Assembly (NCBI RefSeq): GCF_014196615.1
Contig: NZ_JACIDY010000002.1
Span: forward strand, 62,001-126,000
Length of the DNA: 64,000 nucleotides
Direction: 5' to 3'
Source: Novosphingobium fluoreni
GTDB lineage: Bacteria > Pseudomonadota > Alphaproteobacteria > Sphingomonadales > Sphingomonadaceae
Shown: positions 18,055 to 26,357 of the stretch, in pieces
How positions within the stretch are numbered: the first letter of the stretch is position 1
Layout of the letters: each line of letters opens with the position of its first letter
The notes under the pieces: generated by a model
Database searches by the model: none
The model's input: the letters and a program-made list of their open reading frames with translations, nothing else
What the model was told of the DNA's origin: nothing
Program-made: the position numbers and the translations under genes

Positions 18055-18075
18055 GCATCCGGCTATCCCGGATGC
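18055..18075 (-). terminator. Second hairpin just after receptor stop codon
   Basis: GCATCCGG at 18055-18062 pairs with CCGGATGC at 18068-18075, only two bases past the receptor stop codon. With the neighbouring stem it forms a double hairpin, probably a transcript 3' end or stabiliser. Confidence 0.5.
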
Positions 18076-18076
18076 A

Positions 18077-20359
18077 TCAATACTTGATGCCCAGCGTCAG
18101 GCCATAGCTGCGCGGTTCGCGGGCATTGCCGAAGGAGAACAGGCCGCCGACGGTGAAGCCGTGCGTGGGGCCACGGTCGTCCAGCAGGTTGCGGCCGAAG
18201 GCGGTCAAGTGCGCTTCGGCACCCGCCAGGTTGAAGCGCGTCGTCAGGCTGGCATCCAGCAGGTTCTGCTTGTCCGTGCGCACGCGGGGATCGTTGCCGG
18301 TAACGATGGCGGGGCCGGTCGTAGTGTTGCCCGTCAGCCCGGCGATCGAAATCTGCTGATCGTAACGGTCGATGAAGCGGTAGCCGATGTTGCCGACGAT
18401 CTCACCGAACGATGTCGGCACGGTATAGTTTGCGCCGAATGAAGCGGTGATCTTTGGATTGTAGATCAGATCGTTGTTGGAGAAGTCGAACGGGATGACC
18501 GCGCCAGTTACGGGCGAAATACCACCGACGATGAAGTCCTTGAACTTGGACTTCAACAGGCCGACCGCGCCGGTGATCGCCAGGCCTTGCGCCGGCTTTA
18601 GCGTGAAGTCCCCTTCGATGCCCTTGATCGTGGCCGAACCGACGTTGGACGTGACGGTTTCGTTCTGGGTGGCGCAGGATGAGCAGAAGATGTTGTTGTT
18701 CTGCTGCAGGTCCTTGTACTTGGAGACGAACCCGGCGAGATTGACCTGGAGCATCCCGTCGATCAGGTCGAACTTGCCGCCCACTTCGTAGCTGTCAACC
18801 GTTTCGGGGCCGTAGGCGCGGCTGGCGCTGGCGGCCGATCCGGCGCGCGGGCTGAAGCCACCCGAGCGATATCCGCGAGACCATGACGCATAGAGCATTA
18901 CGTCCTTATTGGGCCGATAATCGACGCCGATCTTGGGCGTGAACTTCTTGAAGCTATCGGAACCCTGACCGATCAGGACACCGCCGAACGCGTTGCTGAG
19001 GGACTTCTTGTCCCGCGTGAAGCGGCCCCCGAACGAAAGGCGGAGCTTGTCGGCAAAGGCCCAGTTGAAATCGCCGAACACGGCGACGGAGCGCGTCTTG
19101 CCTTCCACGTGCTGCGGGTTCTTGTCGAACGCGCGCGGATCGACACCGGGGCTGAACCCGAAGATTCGGGTGAACTGGTCCAGTTCGTAGTTGGAGCGGA
19201 AGTAATATCCGCCGACGACGTAGTCGAACGAGGATGACAGGTTGCCCGCGGCACGCAATTCCTGGCTGAACTGGTTATACTTCTGCCCGCGGAATACGTA
19301 GTAGAGGTCGGTAGAGCTTCCGTCGAAATCCTGGGTCTGCGCTTCCTTCGATTTCCGATATCCGGTAACCGAAGTCAACTTCACGTCACCTGCGTTGAGG
19401 TTCATTTCCAGCGTGGCCGCAGGCGCGCTGTAGCGGCCGGTATTGGGCTCGCCGAATACGGTGTAGAGATCGTCCGTATTGTTGCGGTTGCATTGTTCGG
19501 CAGGAGCGAGGCCGCAGAACAATTCGCTGGAATTGGTCAGGACCGATACAACAGGGTCAAACTTCTGGACCTGCTTTTCCAACGTCAGCAGAGCTTCGAA
19601 ATTGTCGGTGGGGGTGGCCAGCACGCTGACGCCGAAGTTCTCGTTGTTCGATCCGCCCCGGCGGCGTCCGTCTTGTCCTTGACGATACCAGCCATCGGAC
19701 TCGTTGTGGAAATAGAACCCCTTCACCGCCAACTTGTCGCCCAGCGGGACGTTGACCACGGCCCGCGTGGCAAGCGTATTGAACTTGCCGTAAGAGACTT
19801 CGGCCTTCACGCCGAACTTGCCGGTGGGCCTGCTGCGGCGGATGCTGATGACGCCGCCGATCGTGTTGCGCCCGAACAGTGTTCCCTGCGGACCGCGCAG
19901 AACTTCGATCTGGTCGATATCGAAGAAGTCGAAGTATTGGCCGGTGCTGGTACCGATGAAAACCCCGTCCACCACGACGCCGACGGTCGGTTCGGCGGAC
20001 TTTTCAACGTCTGCGTAAGTAAGGCCACGTATCGAAAGGTTGGCTGCCGCCGCGCCCGATGCCTGGTTGGTGATGATGAGGTTGGGGGCGGTGCCCATCA
20101 GGTCGCCGATGTTGACGGCCGCCTTGTCCTCGATCATCGCCGCGTTCACGGCAGTGATGGCGACGGGCGTGTCCTGCAGCGTTTCCGAACGCCGGCGAGC
20201 AGACACGATGATCTCGTTCGGATCCACCGTGGATGGGGCTGCCGTGGTCGCGGTATCCTGCGCCAGGGCCGGAGCCGAGACGCCAGTCAGCGCGCTGGTG
20301 GACAGTGCAATCTTTATGAGCGCAGAAGACCACGCTCCGCGATTGGATGCGGATGCCAT
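18077..20359 (-). CDS. TonB-dependent outer-membrane receptor
   Basis: A 760-residue receptor with a signal peptide ending ALAQ near residue 34, a TonB-box/plug start NEIIVSARRRSETLQ, the plug signature QIEVLRGPQGTLFGRNTIGG and a barrel that ends GLTLGIKY. It likely imports the hydrophobic growth substrate of this island, inferred from context. The start ATG at 20359 is followed by a typical signal sequence. It is divergent from an MDR reductase gene, the same arrangement as the other receptor/reductase pair at 12 kb. Confidence 0.94.
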   Translation of the reverse strand: MASASNRGAWSSALIKIALSTSALTGVSAPALAQDTATTAAPSTVDPNEIIVSARRRSETLQDTPVAITAVNAAMIEDKAAVNIGDLMGTAPNLIITNQASGAAAANLSIRGLTYADVEKSAEPTVGVVVDGVFIGTSTGQYFDFFDIDQIEVLRGPQGTLFGRNTIGGVISIRRSRPTGKFGVKAEVSYGKFNTLATRAVVNVPLGDKLAVKGFYFHNESDGWYRQGQDGRRRGGSNNENFGVSVLATPTDNFEALLTLEKQVQKFDPVVSVLTNSSELFCGLAPAEQCNRNNTDDLYTVFGEPNTGRYSAPAATLEMNLNAGDVKLTSVTGYRKSKEAQTQDFDGSSTDLYYVFRGQKYNQFSQELRAAGNLSSSFDYVVGGYYFRSNYELDQFTRIFGFSPGVDPRAFDKNPQHVEGKTRSVAVFGDFNWAFADKLRLSFGGRFTRDKKSLSNAFGGVLIGQGSDSFKKFTPKIGVDYRPNKDVMLYASWSRGYRSGGFSPRAGSAASASRAYGPETVDSYEVGGKFDLIDGMLQVNLAGFVSKYKDLQQNNNIFCSSCATQNETVTSNVGSATIKGIEGDFTLKPAQGLAITGAVGLLKSKFKDFIVGGISPVTGAVIPFDFSNNDLIYNPKITASFGANYTVPTSFGEIVGNIGYRFIDRYDQQISIAGLTGNTTTGPAIVTGNDPRVRTDKQNLLDASLTTRFNLAGAEAHLTAFGRNLLDDRGPTHGFTVGGLFSFGNAREPRSYGLTLGIKY

Positions 20360-20415
20360 CAGTTTATCCTCCCTGGCGAGGTGCTGTGTTATTCAGCCCC
20401 TTCGCGTCATCGTTA

Positions 20416-20459
20416 CTATGCATCCGATCATCGCTGCTCCTAACTGACGAATTGCATAG
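20416..20459. promoter_or_regulatory. Divergent promoter region with spaced inverted repeat
   Basis: CTATGCA at 20416-20422 and TGCATAG at 20453-20459 are perfect inverted copies 30 bases apart, between the receptor gene (minus) and an MDR reductase gene (plus). The spacing could suit a looped or tetrameric regulator, but chance cannot be excluded. Confidence 0.25.
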
Positions 20460-20515
20460 GTGCAGGCAAGCGGCGAAGCAGAGATCAGTCGACAACTTGC
20501 CAGGAGATGGATGCC

Positions 20516-21529
20516 ATGGATCAGAACCGCCGCTTTCTGCTTGCCCGCAGACCCGATGGAGAGCCGGTGCCGGAGGATTTTTCCCTCGTCACGCAAGCGA
20601 TCCCCACGCCGCCGCCGGGCGGATTGGTGGTGCGCAATCATTACGCCTCGCTCGATCCCGCACAGCGCGGCTGGATGGACGATACCGAAAGCTACATGCC
20701 GCCGATCCCGCTGGGCGATCCTGTACGCGCGACGACGGTGGGCGTGGTTCATGCCTCGGACAATCCGGACTTCGCGGTGGGGCAGTGGGTCATGGGCCTC
20801 AACGCGCTGGAGGATTACTCGGTGGCGGTCCCAGGCGGTTTTACCATGCCGATCGCGGTGGATGCGGTGGCATCGCCATCGAATTACTTGTCGGCGCTGG
20901 GTGCGGTAGGGCTGACCGCGTACTTCGGCCTCAAGGAAGTCGCCAAGCCGCAGCCGGGAGAGACGTTGCTGGTCTCAGGCGCGGCCGGTGCGGTCGGCTC
21001 GGCAGTCGGCCAGATCGGCAAGATCATGGGTTGTCGCGTCATCGGGATCGCAGGCGGGCCCGATAAGTGCCGCCGCTTGCTGGACGATTACGGGTTCGAT
21101 GCCGCGATCGACTACAGGGGCAAGGATCACGCAGCATTGGTGACAGAGATCACTGCCGCCGCGCCTGATGGCGTGAACGTGGTGTTCGAGAATGTCGGCG
21201 GAGCCGTGCTGGAGGCGGAAGTCTACACGCTGGCGCGCAACGCGCGGATCGTGCTGTGCGGGCTGATCAGCGAGTACAACGCGACTGAAAAGCATGGCTT
21301 GCAAAACTTGTGGCAGATCCTGGCGCGCCGGGCGACCATCCACGGCTTCCTGATCGCCGACTATGCCCATCGTTTTGCGGAGGGTGGGGCGCAGATGGCG
21401 CAGTGGCTGTCAGAAGGAAAGTTGCGCGCCGATGAGGATGTGCAGCAGGGCCTGGAGAACGCCTACGATGCCTTCATGCGGCTGTTTTCAGGCGCGAACA
21501 CGGGCAAGCTGGTGCTCAAGATCGCATAA
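20516..21529 (+). CDS. Zinc-free MDR NADP-dependent oxidoreductase
   Basis: A 337-residue third paralogue of the enone reductase family, with GAAGAVGSAVGQIGKIMG as the cofactor motif and VFENVGG as the signature. The ATG at 20516 lies nine bases after AGGAG; an ATG at 20507 directly abuts that site and is less likely. It is divergent from the TonB receptor gene and is followed by a GC-rich hairpin. It probably reduces a conjugated ketone formed in the pathway. Confidence 0.88.
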   Translation: MDQNRRFLLARRPDGEPVPEDFSLVTQAIPTPPPGGLVVRNHYASLDPAQRGWMDDTESYMPPIPLGDPVRATTVGVVHASDNPDFAVGQWVMGLNALEDYSVAVPGGFTMPIAVDAVASPSNYLSALGAVGLTAYFGLKEVAKPQPGETLLVSGAAGAVGSAVGQIGKIMGCRVIGIAGGPDKCRRLLDDYGFDAAIDYRGKDHAALVTEITAAAPDGVNVVFENVGGAVLEAEVYTLARNARIVLCGLISEYNATEKHGLQNLWQILARRATIHGFLIADYAHRFAEGGAQMAQWLSEGKLRADEDVQQGLENAYDAFMRLFSGANTGKLVLKIA

Positions 21530-21534
21530 CGAAA

Positions 21535-21559
21535 CGGCGGCCCTTTGAAGGGGCCGCCG
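21535..21559. terminator. GC-rich hairpin between convergent genes
   Basis: CGGCGGCCC at 21535-21543 pairs with GGGCCGCCG at 21551-21559 around a seven-base loop. It is located between the ends of the MDR gene and an SDR gene. No T-run follows on either strand. Confidence 0.6.
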
Positions 21560-21586
21560 CTCAATGTACTCATGCAGGAACGCGCT

Positions 21587-22345
21587 TCAGAACTGAATGC
21601 GCTTGGTATATCCGCCGTCGACGATAACGTTGGTGCCGGTGGTGTAGGACGAGGCGGAGCTGGCCAGGAAGACGATCGTCTTGGCCACTTCCGCCGCGCC
21701 GCCCCAGCGGCCAAGGGCGAACGCAGCCTCGGTAGCATCGTGAAGCTCTGGCGCGAGCTGTTGCAGGGCCTCCCAATTGCCGCCGGGGAACTTGATCGGG
21801 CCAGGCGAGACGCAGTTCACGCGAATCCCTTGCGGACCCACTTGCTGGCCGAGCTGGCCCGAGTACGCGATCAGCGCCGCCTTCAGGGCGTTGAAGGCCT
21901 GGGGGACGATGAAAGTCTCGGTGCCGGCGGTGGATCCCATGATAACGATCGCGCCTTCTCCCGACTTCTCAAGGTAGGGCACCAGTGTCTCGCAGCCCAG
22001 GACCGTGCCCTTGATGTCCGCGTTGAAGCATGCCTCCCAGTCCCCGGTCGCGCCCGAGCCCGAGGCACTGGCGCCGGGCACGAATATATCGCAACCGCCC
22101 AGGCGATCCGCCGCCGATTTCAGCCATGCCACATAGGCCTCGTGATCCAGCATATCCAAGGGCTCGCCGATGACCTTGCCACCATGGCGGGACAGCACCT
22201 CAACGGTTTCAGCAACCTGATCGGCATTGCGCGAGAAGAACGCGACATCGCAGCCTTCTTCGGCGAAGATTTCTACCGCAGCGCGGCCGATCCCGCGGCT
22301 GCCTCCTGTCAGAATGACTTTCTTGCCCTTCAGTCCAAGATCCAT
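21587..22345 (-). CDS. SDR-fold protein with catalytic Tyr replaced by Phe (SDR 2)
   Basis: A 252-residue SDR-like protein. TGGSRGIG at residues 13-20 binds the cofactor. Ser138 is present, but the residue 13 positions later, normally the catalytic Tyr of YxxxK, is Phe151 (FNALK, Lys155 kept). The usual NNAG motif also reads VPGASASG. It therefore may not act as a classical dehydrogenase; a binding, isomerase, dehydratase or altered-mechanism role is possible. The ATG at 22345 has GGAGAGG upstream, and a longer frame to 22450 is not supported. It is divergent from SDR 3. Confidence 0.85.
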   Translation of the reverse strand: MDLGLKGKKVILTGGSRGIGRAAVEIFAEEGCDVAFFSRNADQVAETVEVLSRHGGKVIGEPLDMLDHEAYVAWLKSAADRLGGCDIFVPGASASGSGATGDWEACFNADIKGTVLGCETLVPYLEKSGEGAIVIMGSTAGTETFIVPQAFNALKAALIAYSGQLGQQVGPQGIRVNCVSPGPIKFPGGNWEALQQLAPELHDATEAAFALGRWGGAAEVAKTIVFLASSASSYTTGTNVIVDGGYTKRIQF

Positions 22346-22482
22346 AGCGCCTCTCCATAGTTGTCGCATGATCGATTGCGGGGCATGTTCGGCCCTGCCG
22401 TGGTTTGCCACCACTCCTACTTTGGTCAGGACGCTACCGCCAAGGGCCATGCTAGCTCAAAGGCACGATAACGGAGAGAGCG
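22346..22482. promoter_or_regulatory. Divergent promoter region with TTGTCGCA motif
   Basis: This gap separates two divergent SDR genes. It holds TTGTCGCA at 22361-22368, an octamer also found in the intergenic regions at 26272-26279, 30145-30152 and 30159-30166 of the same cluster. It may be a shared regulator half-site; the evidence is recurrence only. Confidence 0.35.
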
Positions 22483-23283
22483 ATGGGCAAGCTGGACGGC
22501 AAACGCGCGGTGATTGTCGGGGCGAGCAGTGTGGACAATATGGGCCAGCACATCGCCCGGCGCTTTCTGGCAGAGGGTGCGAAGGTGCTGGTTTCCGGGC
22601 GCAAGGAGTCCGTCCTGGCGGACTTCGCCCAAGCGCACGGCTGCGGTTTCGCAACCTGCGACCTTACCGACGAACGCAGCCTGGCCGATCTTGGCCAAGC
22701 CGCCGTGGACCAAATGGGCGGTATCGACATCGCGATCAACGCCACGGGATGGGGCCTGCTGAAGCCGTTTCTGGAAACGACGCACGACGAGCTGATGGAC
22801 GTGACCATGCTGCAGTATGTCGGGCCGTTTCACTTCTTCCAGGCAATGCTGCGCCGCATGGCGCGCAGCCATGGCGGCACCGGCGGCTCGCTCATCCAGA
22901 TCAGTTCGGCCACCGCCACGATCATGCTGAACGACCATGCCGCCTACATGGGCACCAAGGCGGGCACCGATCACGTGGTGCGCTGTATCGCCCATGAGTT
23001 TGGGAGCGAGGGCGTGCGGGCCAACTCGATCTCACCGGGGCTCACCGACACCCCGATGACGGCGGAGGCCATGCAGGTGCCGGGCCTGGCGGATGCGTTC
23101 CTGGCGGGCTATCCGCTGGGACGCATCGGCACTTCGGACGATATCGCCGCCGCAGCCGTATGGCTTGCCAGCGATGAGTGCTTCATGACGGGTGAGAACC
23201 TGCAGGTGAACGGCGGCCTCACGCTGCGTCGCAATCCGATGAACAGCGAGCTTGCCGCCGCCATCGCCGCCGCATCAGGCTGA
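22483..23283 (+). CDS. Short-chain dehydrogenase/reductase (SDR 3)
   Basis: A 266-residue SDR with VGASSVDNMGQHIA as a slightly unusual cofactor motif, INATGWG in place of NNAG, and the catalytic Ser and YMGTK intact. The C-terminus has the TGENLQVNGG segment. Divergent cofactor motifs of this kind occur in SDRs acting on CoA or polycyclic substrates, but the substrate is unknown. The GGAGAGAG ribosome site lies just before the ATG. The stop is two bases from the converging acyl-CoA synthetase stop. Confidence 0.88.
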   Translation: MGKLDGKRAVIVGASSVDNMGQHIARRFLAEGAKVLVSGRKESVLADFAQAHGCGFATCDLTDERSLADLGQAAVDQMGGIDIAINATGWGLLKPFLETTHDELMDVTMLQYVGPFHFFQAMLRRMARSHGGTGGSLIQISSATATIMLNDHAAYMGTKAGTDHVVRCIAHEFGSEGVRANSISPGLTDTPMTAEAMQVPGLADAFLAGYPLGRIGTSDDIAAAAVWLASDECFMTGENLQVNGGLTLRRNPMNSELAAAIAAASG

Positions 23284-23285
23284 AC

Positions 23286-24923
23286 TCAGCGGGGCAGGGC
23301 CTCCACAAGCGCCTTCACTTCGGTACGAAGCAGGTCCTTGCGGACCTTGCCCGATGCGGTGCGGGGCAGATCGTCGCGAAATTCGAAGCGCTCGGGGATC
23401 TTTTGACGGGCCAGGCCGCTGTTTGCCACATGTTCGGTCAGCATGGCGGCGGACAGGGTATCGCTTTTTGTGACCACGTAAGCGCACACGCCTTCGCCCA
23501 GCCGTTCATGCGGCATGGCGACGACAGCGGCTTCGCGCACCTCGGGGTGTGCGTGCAGTACGTCTTCGATCTCCTTGGCGGAGATGTTCTCACCGCCCCG
23601 GATGATCAGGTCCTTCTTGCGCCCGGTCACGGTGATCGCGCCATCTGCCGTGCGGATGCCCAGATCACCAGTGCGGAAGAAGCCGTCCGCCGTGATCGCC
23701 TCATGGGTCTGTGCTTCGTCTGCGTAGCCCAGCATCATCGCAGGGCCGCGCGCCAGTATCTCGCCTTCCGCACCGTCTGGCACGTCGCGATCTTGCGCAT
23801 CGACGATCCGCACATCGTAATCGATAATCGCGCCATCGGTGGTGGCGGCAAGATGCTCGTCATGCGGCCAACCGTAGGTAACCAGCGGCACCTCTGATGC
23901 GCCGAATACGCGGAAGGCGCGGCATCGCGCAAAAGCCGCATTGGCAGCAGGGATCAGGTCGCCAGGCACCGCCGCACCGCCGCACGCGAAGAAGCGGAAG
24001 GACGGCAATGTCTCGCCGCTATCGCGCGCGGCGGCGGCCAGTTCGACCAGGAACGGTGTCGCCGCCACTGTGCCGACCAGGCTATGCTCATTGATCAAGC
24101 CTATCGCTGCGCGGGCGTCCCAGCCATCCATCAGCACCGTGCGCGTGCCGTAGATGAAGGGTGCCTCCAGGCCGTTGGCATAGCCTGAAACGTGCGTCAC
24201 GGGAGAGGGCATCAGCGTCGCCTCTCCCGCATTCAGGCTCCAGAACCGCCCGCTTTCACGCAGGACGCGCGCAATCGCGACATGGCTGTGCAGCACGCCC
24301 TTGGGGCGCCCGGTCGTGCCCGAAGTGTAGAGCACCATCTTCACGCCCAGCGGGTCCACGCGGGGCCGGGCGAAGGCGGCGTCGCGACCTTCGGCAAGAA
24401 GTGCGGCAAGATCGTTGTCCCCCTCGCCGCGTACGGTGAAGACATGGCGCAGCGCGGGCAGGTCCACCGCAACCCGCTGGGCCATCGCGGTGTAGTCGAA
24501 CTTGCGGAAGCTGCCCGGCACGAACAGCGCACTCGCACCGCAATCGGCCAGCATCTGCGAAACTTCGTGATCGCGGTAGATCGGCACGATGGGATTGACG
24601 ATCAGGCCGGACATCGCCGCAGCCAGATTGATGATTAGCGCTTCATGCCAGTTGGGCACCTGGAACGCGATCACGTCCCCCATGCGCAAGCCACGTGCGT
24701 ACAAGGCCGCGGAGAGGGCGTGGGCATCCGCCAGCGCCTGCGCACGGGTGATCTTGGCCGATCCATCGACCATCAGCACAAAGTTCGGATCGTCTTGCGC
24801 CAGGGCTTCGGCATGGTCGGCGATCGTGCGCTCGTCCCACACGCCTGCCGTGGCATAGCGCTGCAGGTGCGCAGGCGGGGTGGCAAGCCACGCCCATGGC
24901 TTTGGTGTCCTCTCCATCATCAT
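23286..24923 (-). CDS. AMP-dependent acyl-CoA synthetase
   Basis: A 545-residue member of the ANL family. YTSGTTGRPKG near residues 197-207 is the phosphate-binding loop, GFFRTGD and GRKKDLIIRGGENIS form the hinge region, and RTASGKVRKD holds the C-terminal catalytic lysine. It activates a carboxylic acid to its CoA thioester with ATP, and so would feed a ring or side-chain acid into the acyl-CoA dehydrogenase and thiolase steps encoded at 32-39 kb. Three ATGs are adjacent (24923, 24920, 24917). It is divergent from a Rieske oxygenase gene. Confidence 0.93.
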   Translation of the reverse strand: MMMERTPKPWAWLATPPAHLQRYATAGVWDERTIADHAEALAQDDPNFVLMVDGSAKITRAQALADAHALSAALYARGLRMGDVIAFQVPNWHEALIINLAAAMSGLIVNPIVPIYRDHEVSQMLADCGASALFVPGSFRKFDYTAMAQRVAVDLPALRHVFTVRGEGDNDLAALLAEGRDAAFARPRVDPLGVKMVLYTSGTTGRPKGVLHSHVAIARVLRESGRFWSLNAGEATLMPSPVTHVSGYANGLEAPFIYGTRTVLMDGWDARAAIGLINEHSLVGTVAATPFLVELAAAARDSGETLPSFRFFACGGAAVPGDLIPAANAAFARCRAFRVFGASEVPLVTYGWPHDEHLAATTDGAIIDYDVRIVDAQDRDVPDGAEGEILARGPAMMLGYADEAQTHEAITADGFFRTGDLGIRTADGAITVTGRKKDLIIRGGENISAKEIEDVLHAHPEVREAAVVAMPHERLGEGVCAYVVTKSDTLSAAMLTEHVANSGLARQKIPERFEFRDDLPRTASGKVRKDLLRTEVKALVEALPR

Positions 24924-25081
24924 GTCGGACTGCCCCGGCTCATGCCCGTGGCCAACTGGCCAAAGTGCCAAGGCCCCGGGGATCGTCCGCCCGCGCAAAA
25001 ACCTAACACCTTGGGCAGCTTGCGATCCGGCACGGTCATGGACAACTTGACGCCATACAATACGTGGTGAGAGGACTGCAT

Positions 25082-26260
25082 TTGGACCGGGTACAGCAGA
25101 TTGGCGATGCCGCCGAGGTCATGCTCGATTATGTCGAGAACAAAAAGACCTTCCAGACCGAACGCACTCTCAAGGTCCCGACCCAAAGCTATACCAACCC
25201 CGATCAGTTCAAGGCCGAGATGGAGCTGGTGTTCAAGCGCGTACCGCTGATGCTGGCTTTCACCGCGGAGCTGCCCAACCCCGGGGACTACAAGGCGATG
25301 GAAGCGGTCGGCCAGCCTGTGCTGATCTCACGCGACAAGCAGGGCACGGTGCGCGCTTTCCTCAACGTCTGCTCGCATCGCGGCGCGCCTGTCGCGGCAG
25401 AGGGCCACGGCAATTGCGCGCGTTTCACCTGCAAGTACCACTCGTGGACGTATGGGCAGGACGGGCGGCTGATCGGCATTTCCGAGCCCGGCACCTTTGG
25501 CGAGGTGGACAAAAGCGTGATGGGCCTGCGCGAACTGCCTTGCGAGGAGCGCAGCGGCATGATCTTCGTGTGCCTCACCCCCAACGCACCGATCGATCTG
25601 GACAATCACTTTCGCGGCTTCCTGGAGGATTTCGACGCGCTCGATTTCGCCAAGTGGACGTATCTCGGCAGTCGCACGATCGAAGGGGCCAACTGGAAGG
25701 TAGCGTTTGACGGCTATCTGGAAGGGTATCACTTCAAGTCGCTGCATCCTGAGACCATCTTTCCGCGCACGCCATCCAACTGCACGCATTACGAAGGCTT
25801 TGGCCCGAACATCCGCATCGGCTTTCCCCAGCACTCGATCGCCGATCAGCTGAAGGGCGTGCCGCGACAGGAATGGGGCACGCGGGAGAACTACGGCTAC
25901 GATTTCGTGCGCATCTTCTTCCCGAACGTGTCGATCTTCATCGCGCCGGAGATCACGCAGGTGGCGCAGTTGTTCCCGGGGCCGACACCCGATCGCAACC
26001 GCACCGTGCTGAACTATCTGCGGCGCGAGCCGGTGAAGGACGATGCCGATCGCCAGGGCGTGGAAGCGGCGATGAACTTCTTCCGCGATGTGACCTATAA
26101 CGAGGATTACCTGATCGGCCTGGAAATCCAGCGTGGTCTGGAATCGGGCGCGCATGACGAGATCGTCTTTGGCCGCAATGAGCGTGGCAACCAGTATTTC
26201 CACGAATGGCTGAACTGGTATCTGGAAGATGACGCCTCGCAGCCGGAACCGCGCATGTAG
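25082..26260 (+). CDS. Rieske aromatic/alicyclic ring-hydroxylating oxygenase alpha subunit (1)
   Basis: A 392-residue Rieske non-haem iron oxygenase. Cys97/His99 (CSHRG) and Cys117/His120 (CKYHSW) hold the [2Fe-2S] cluster; GYLEGYH then FKSLH supplies the two iron histidines, and an acidic NEDYLIGLEIQ segment near the C-terminus fits the third ligand. It hydroxylates an unactivated ring or side-chain carbon using O2. I placed the start at TTG 25082, preceded by AGAGGA six bases upstream; GTG 25064 is in frame but lies before that site. A second Rieske gene follows in the same direction. Confidence 0.9.
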   Translation: MDRVQQIGDAAEVMLDYVENKKTFQTERTLKVPTQSYTNPDQFKAEMELVFKRVPLMLAFTAELPNPGDYKAMEAVGQPVLISRDKQGTVRAFLNVCSHRGAPVAAEGHGNCARFTCKYHSWTYGQDGRLIGISEPGTFGEVDKSVMGLRELPCEERSGMIFVCLTPNAPIDLDNHFRGFLEDFDALDFAKWTYLGSRTIEGANWKVAFDGYLEGYHFKSLHPETIFPRTPSNCTHYEGFGPNIRIGFPQHSIADQLKGVPRQEWGTRENYGYDFVRIFFPNVSIFIAPEITQVAQLFPGPTPDRNRTVLNYLRREPVKDDADRQGVEAAMNFFRDVTYNEDYLIGLEIQRGLESGAHDEIVFGRNERGNQYFHEWLNWYLEDDASQPEPRM

Positions 26261-26271
26261 GCACCTGTCCG

Positions 26272-26279
26272 TTGTCGCA
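26272..26279. promoter_or_regulatory. TTGTCGCA motif between two Rieske genes
   Basis: TTGTCGCA occurs in the 97-base gap between the first and second Rieske oxygenase genes. The same octamer lies in two other intergenic regions of the cluster. Confidence 0.3.
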
Positions 26280-26357
26280 GGTGAGCAGCCGGGCAGCAGA
26301 CCACATAATCCCAACCAGAGACAAGAACGTGGGCGGACTGGCCCGAGAGGAATCGCG

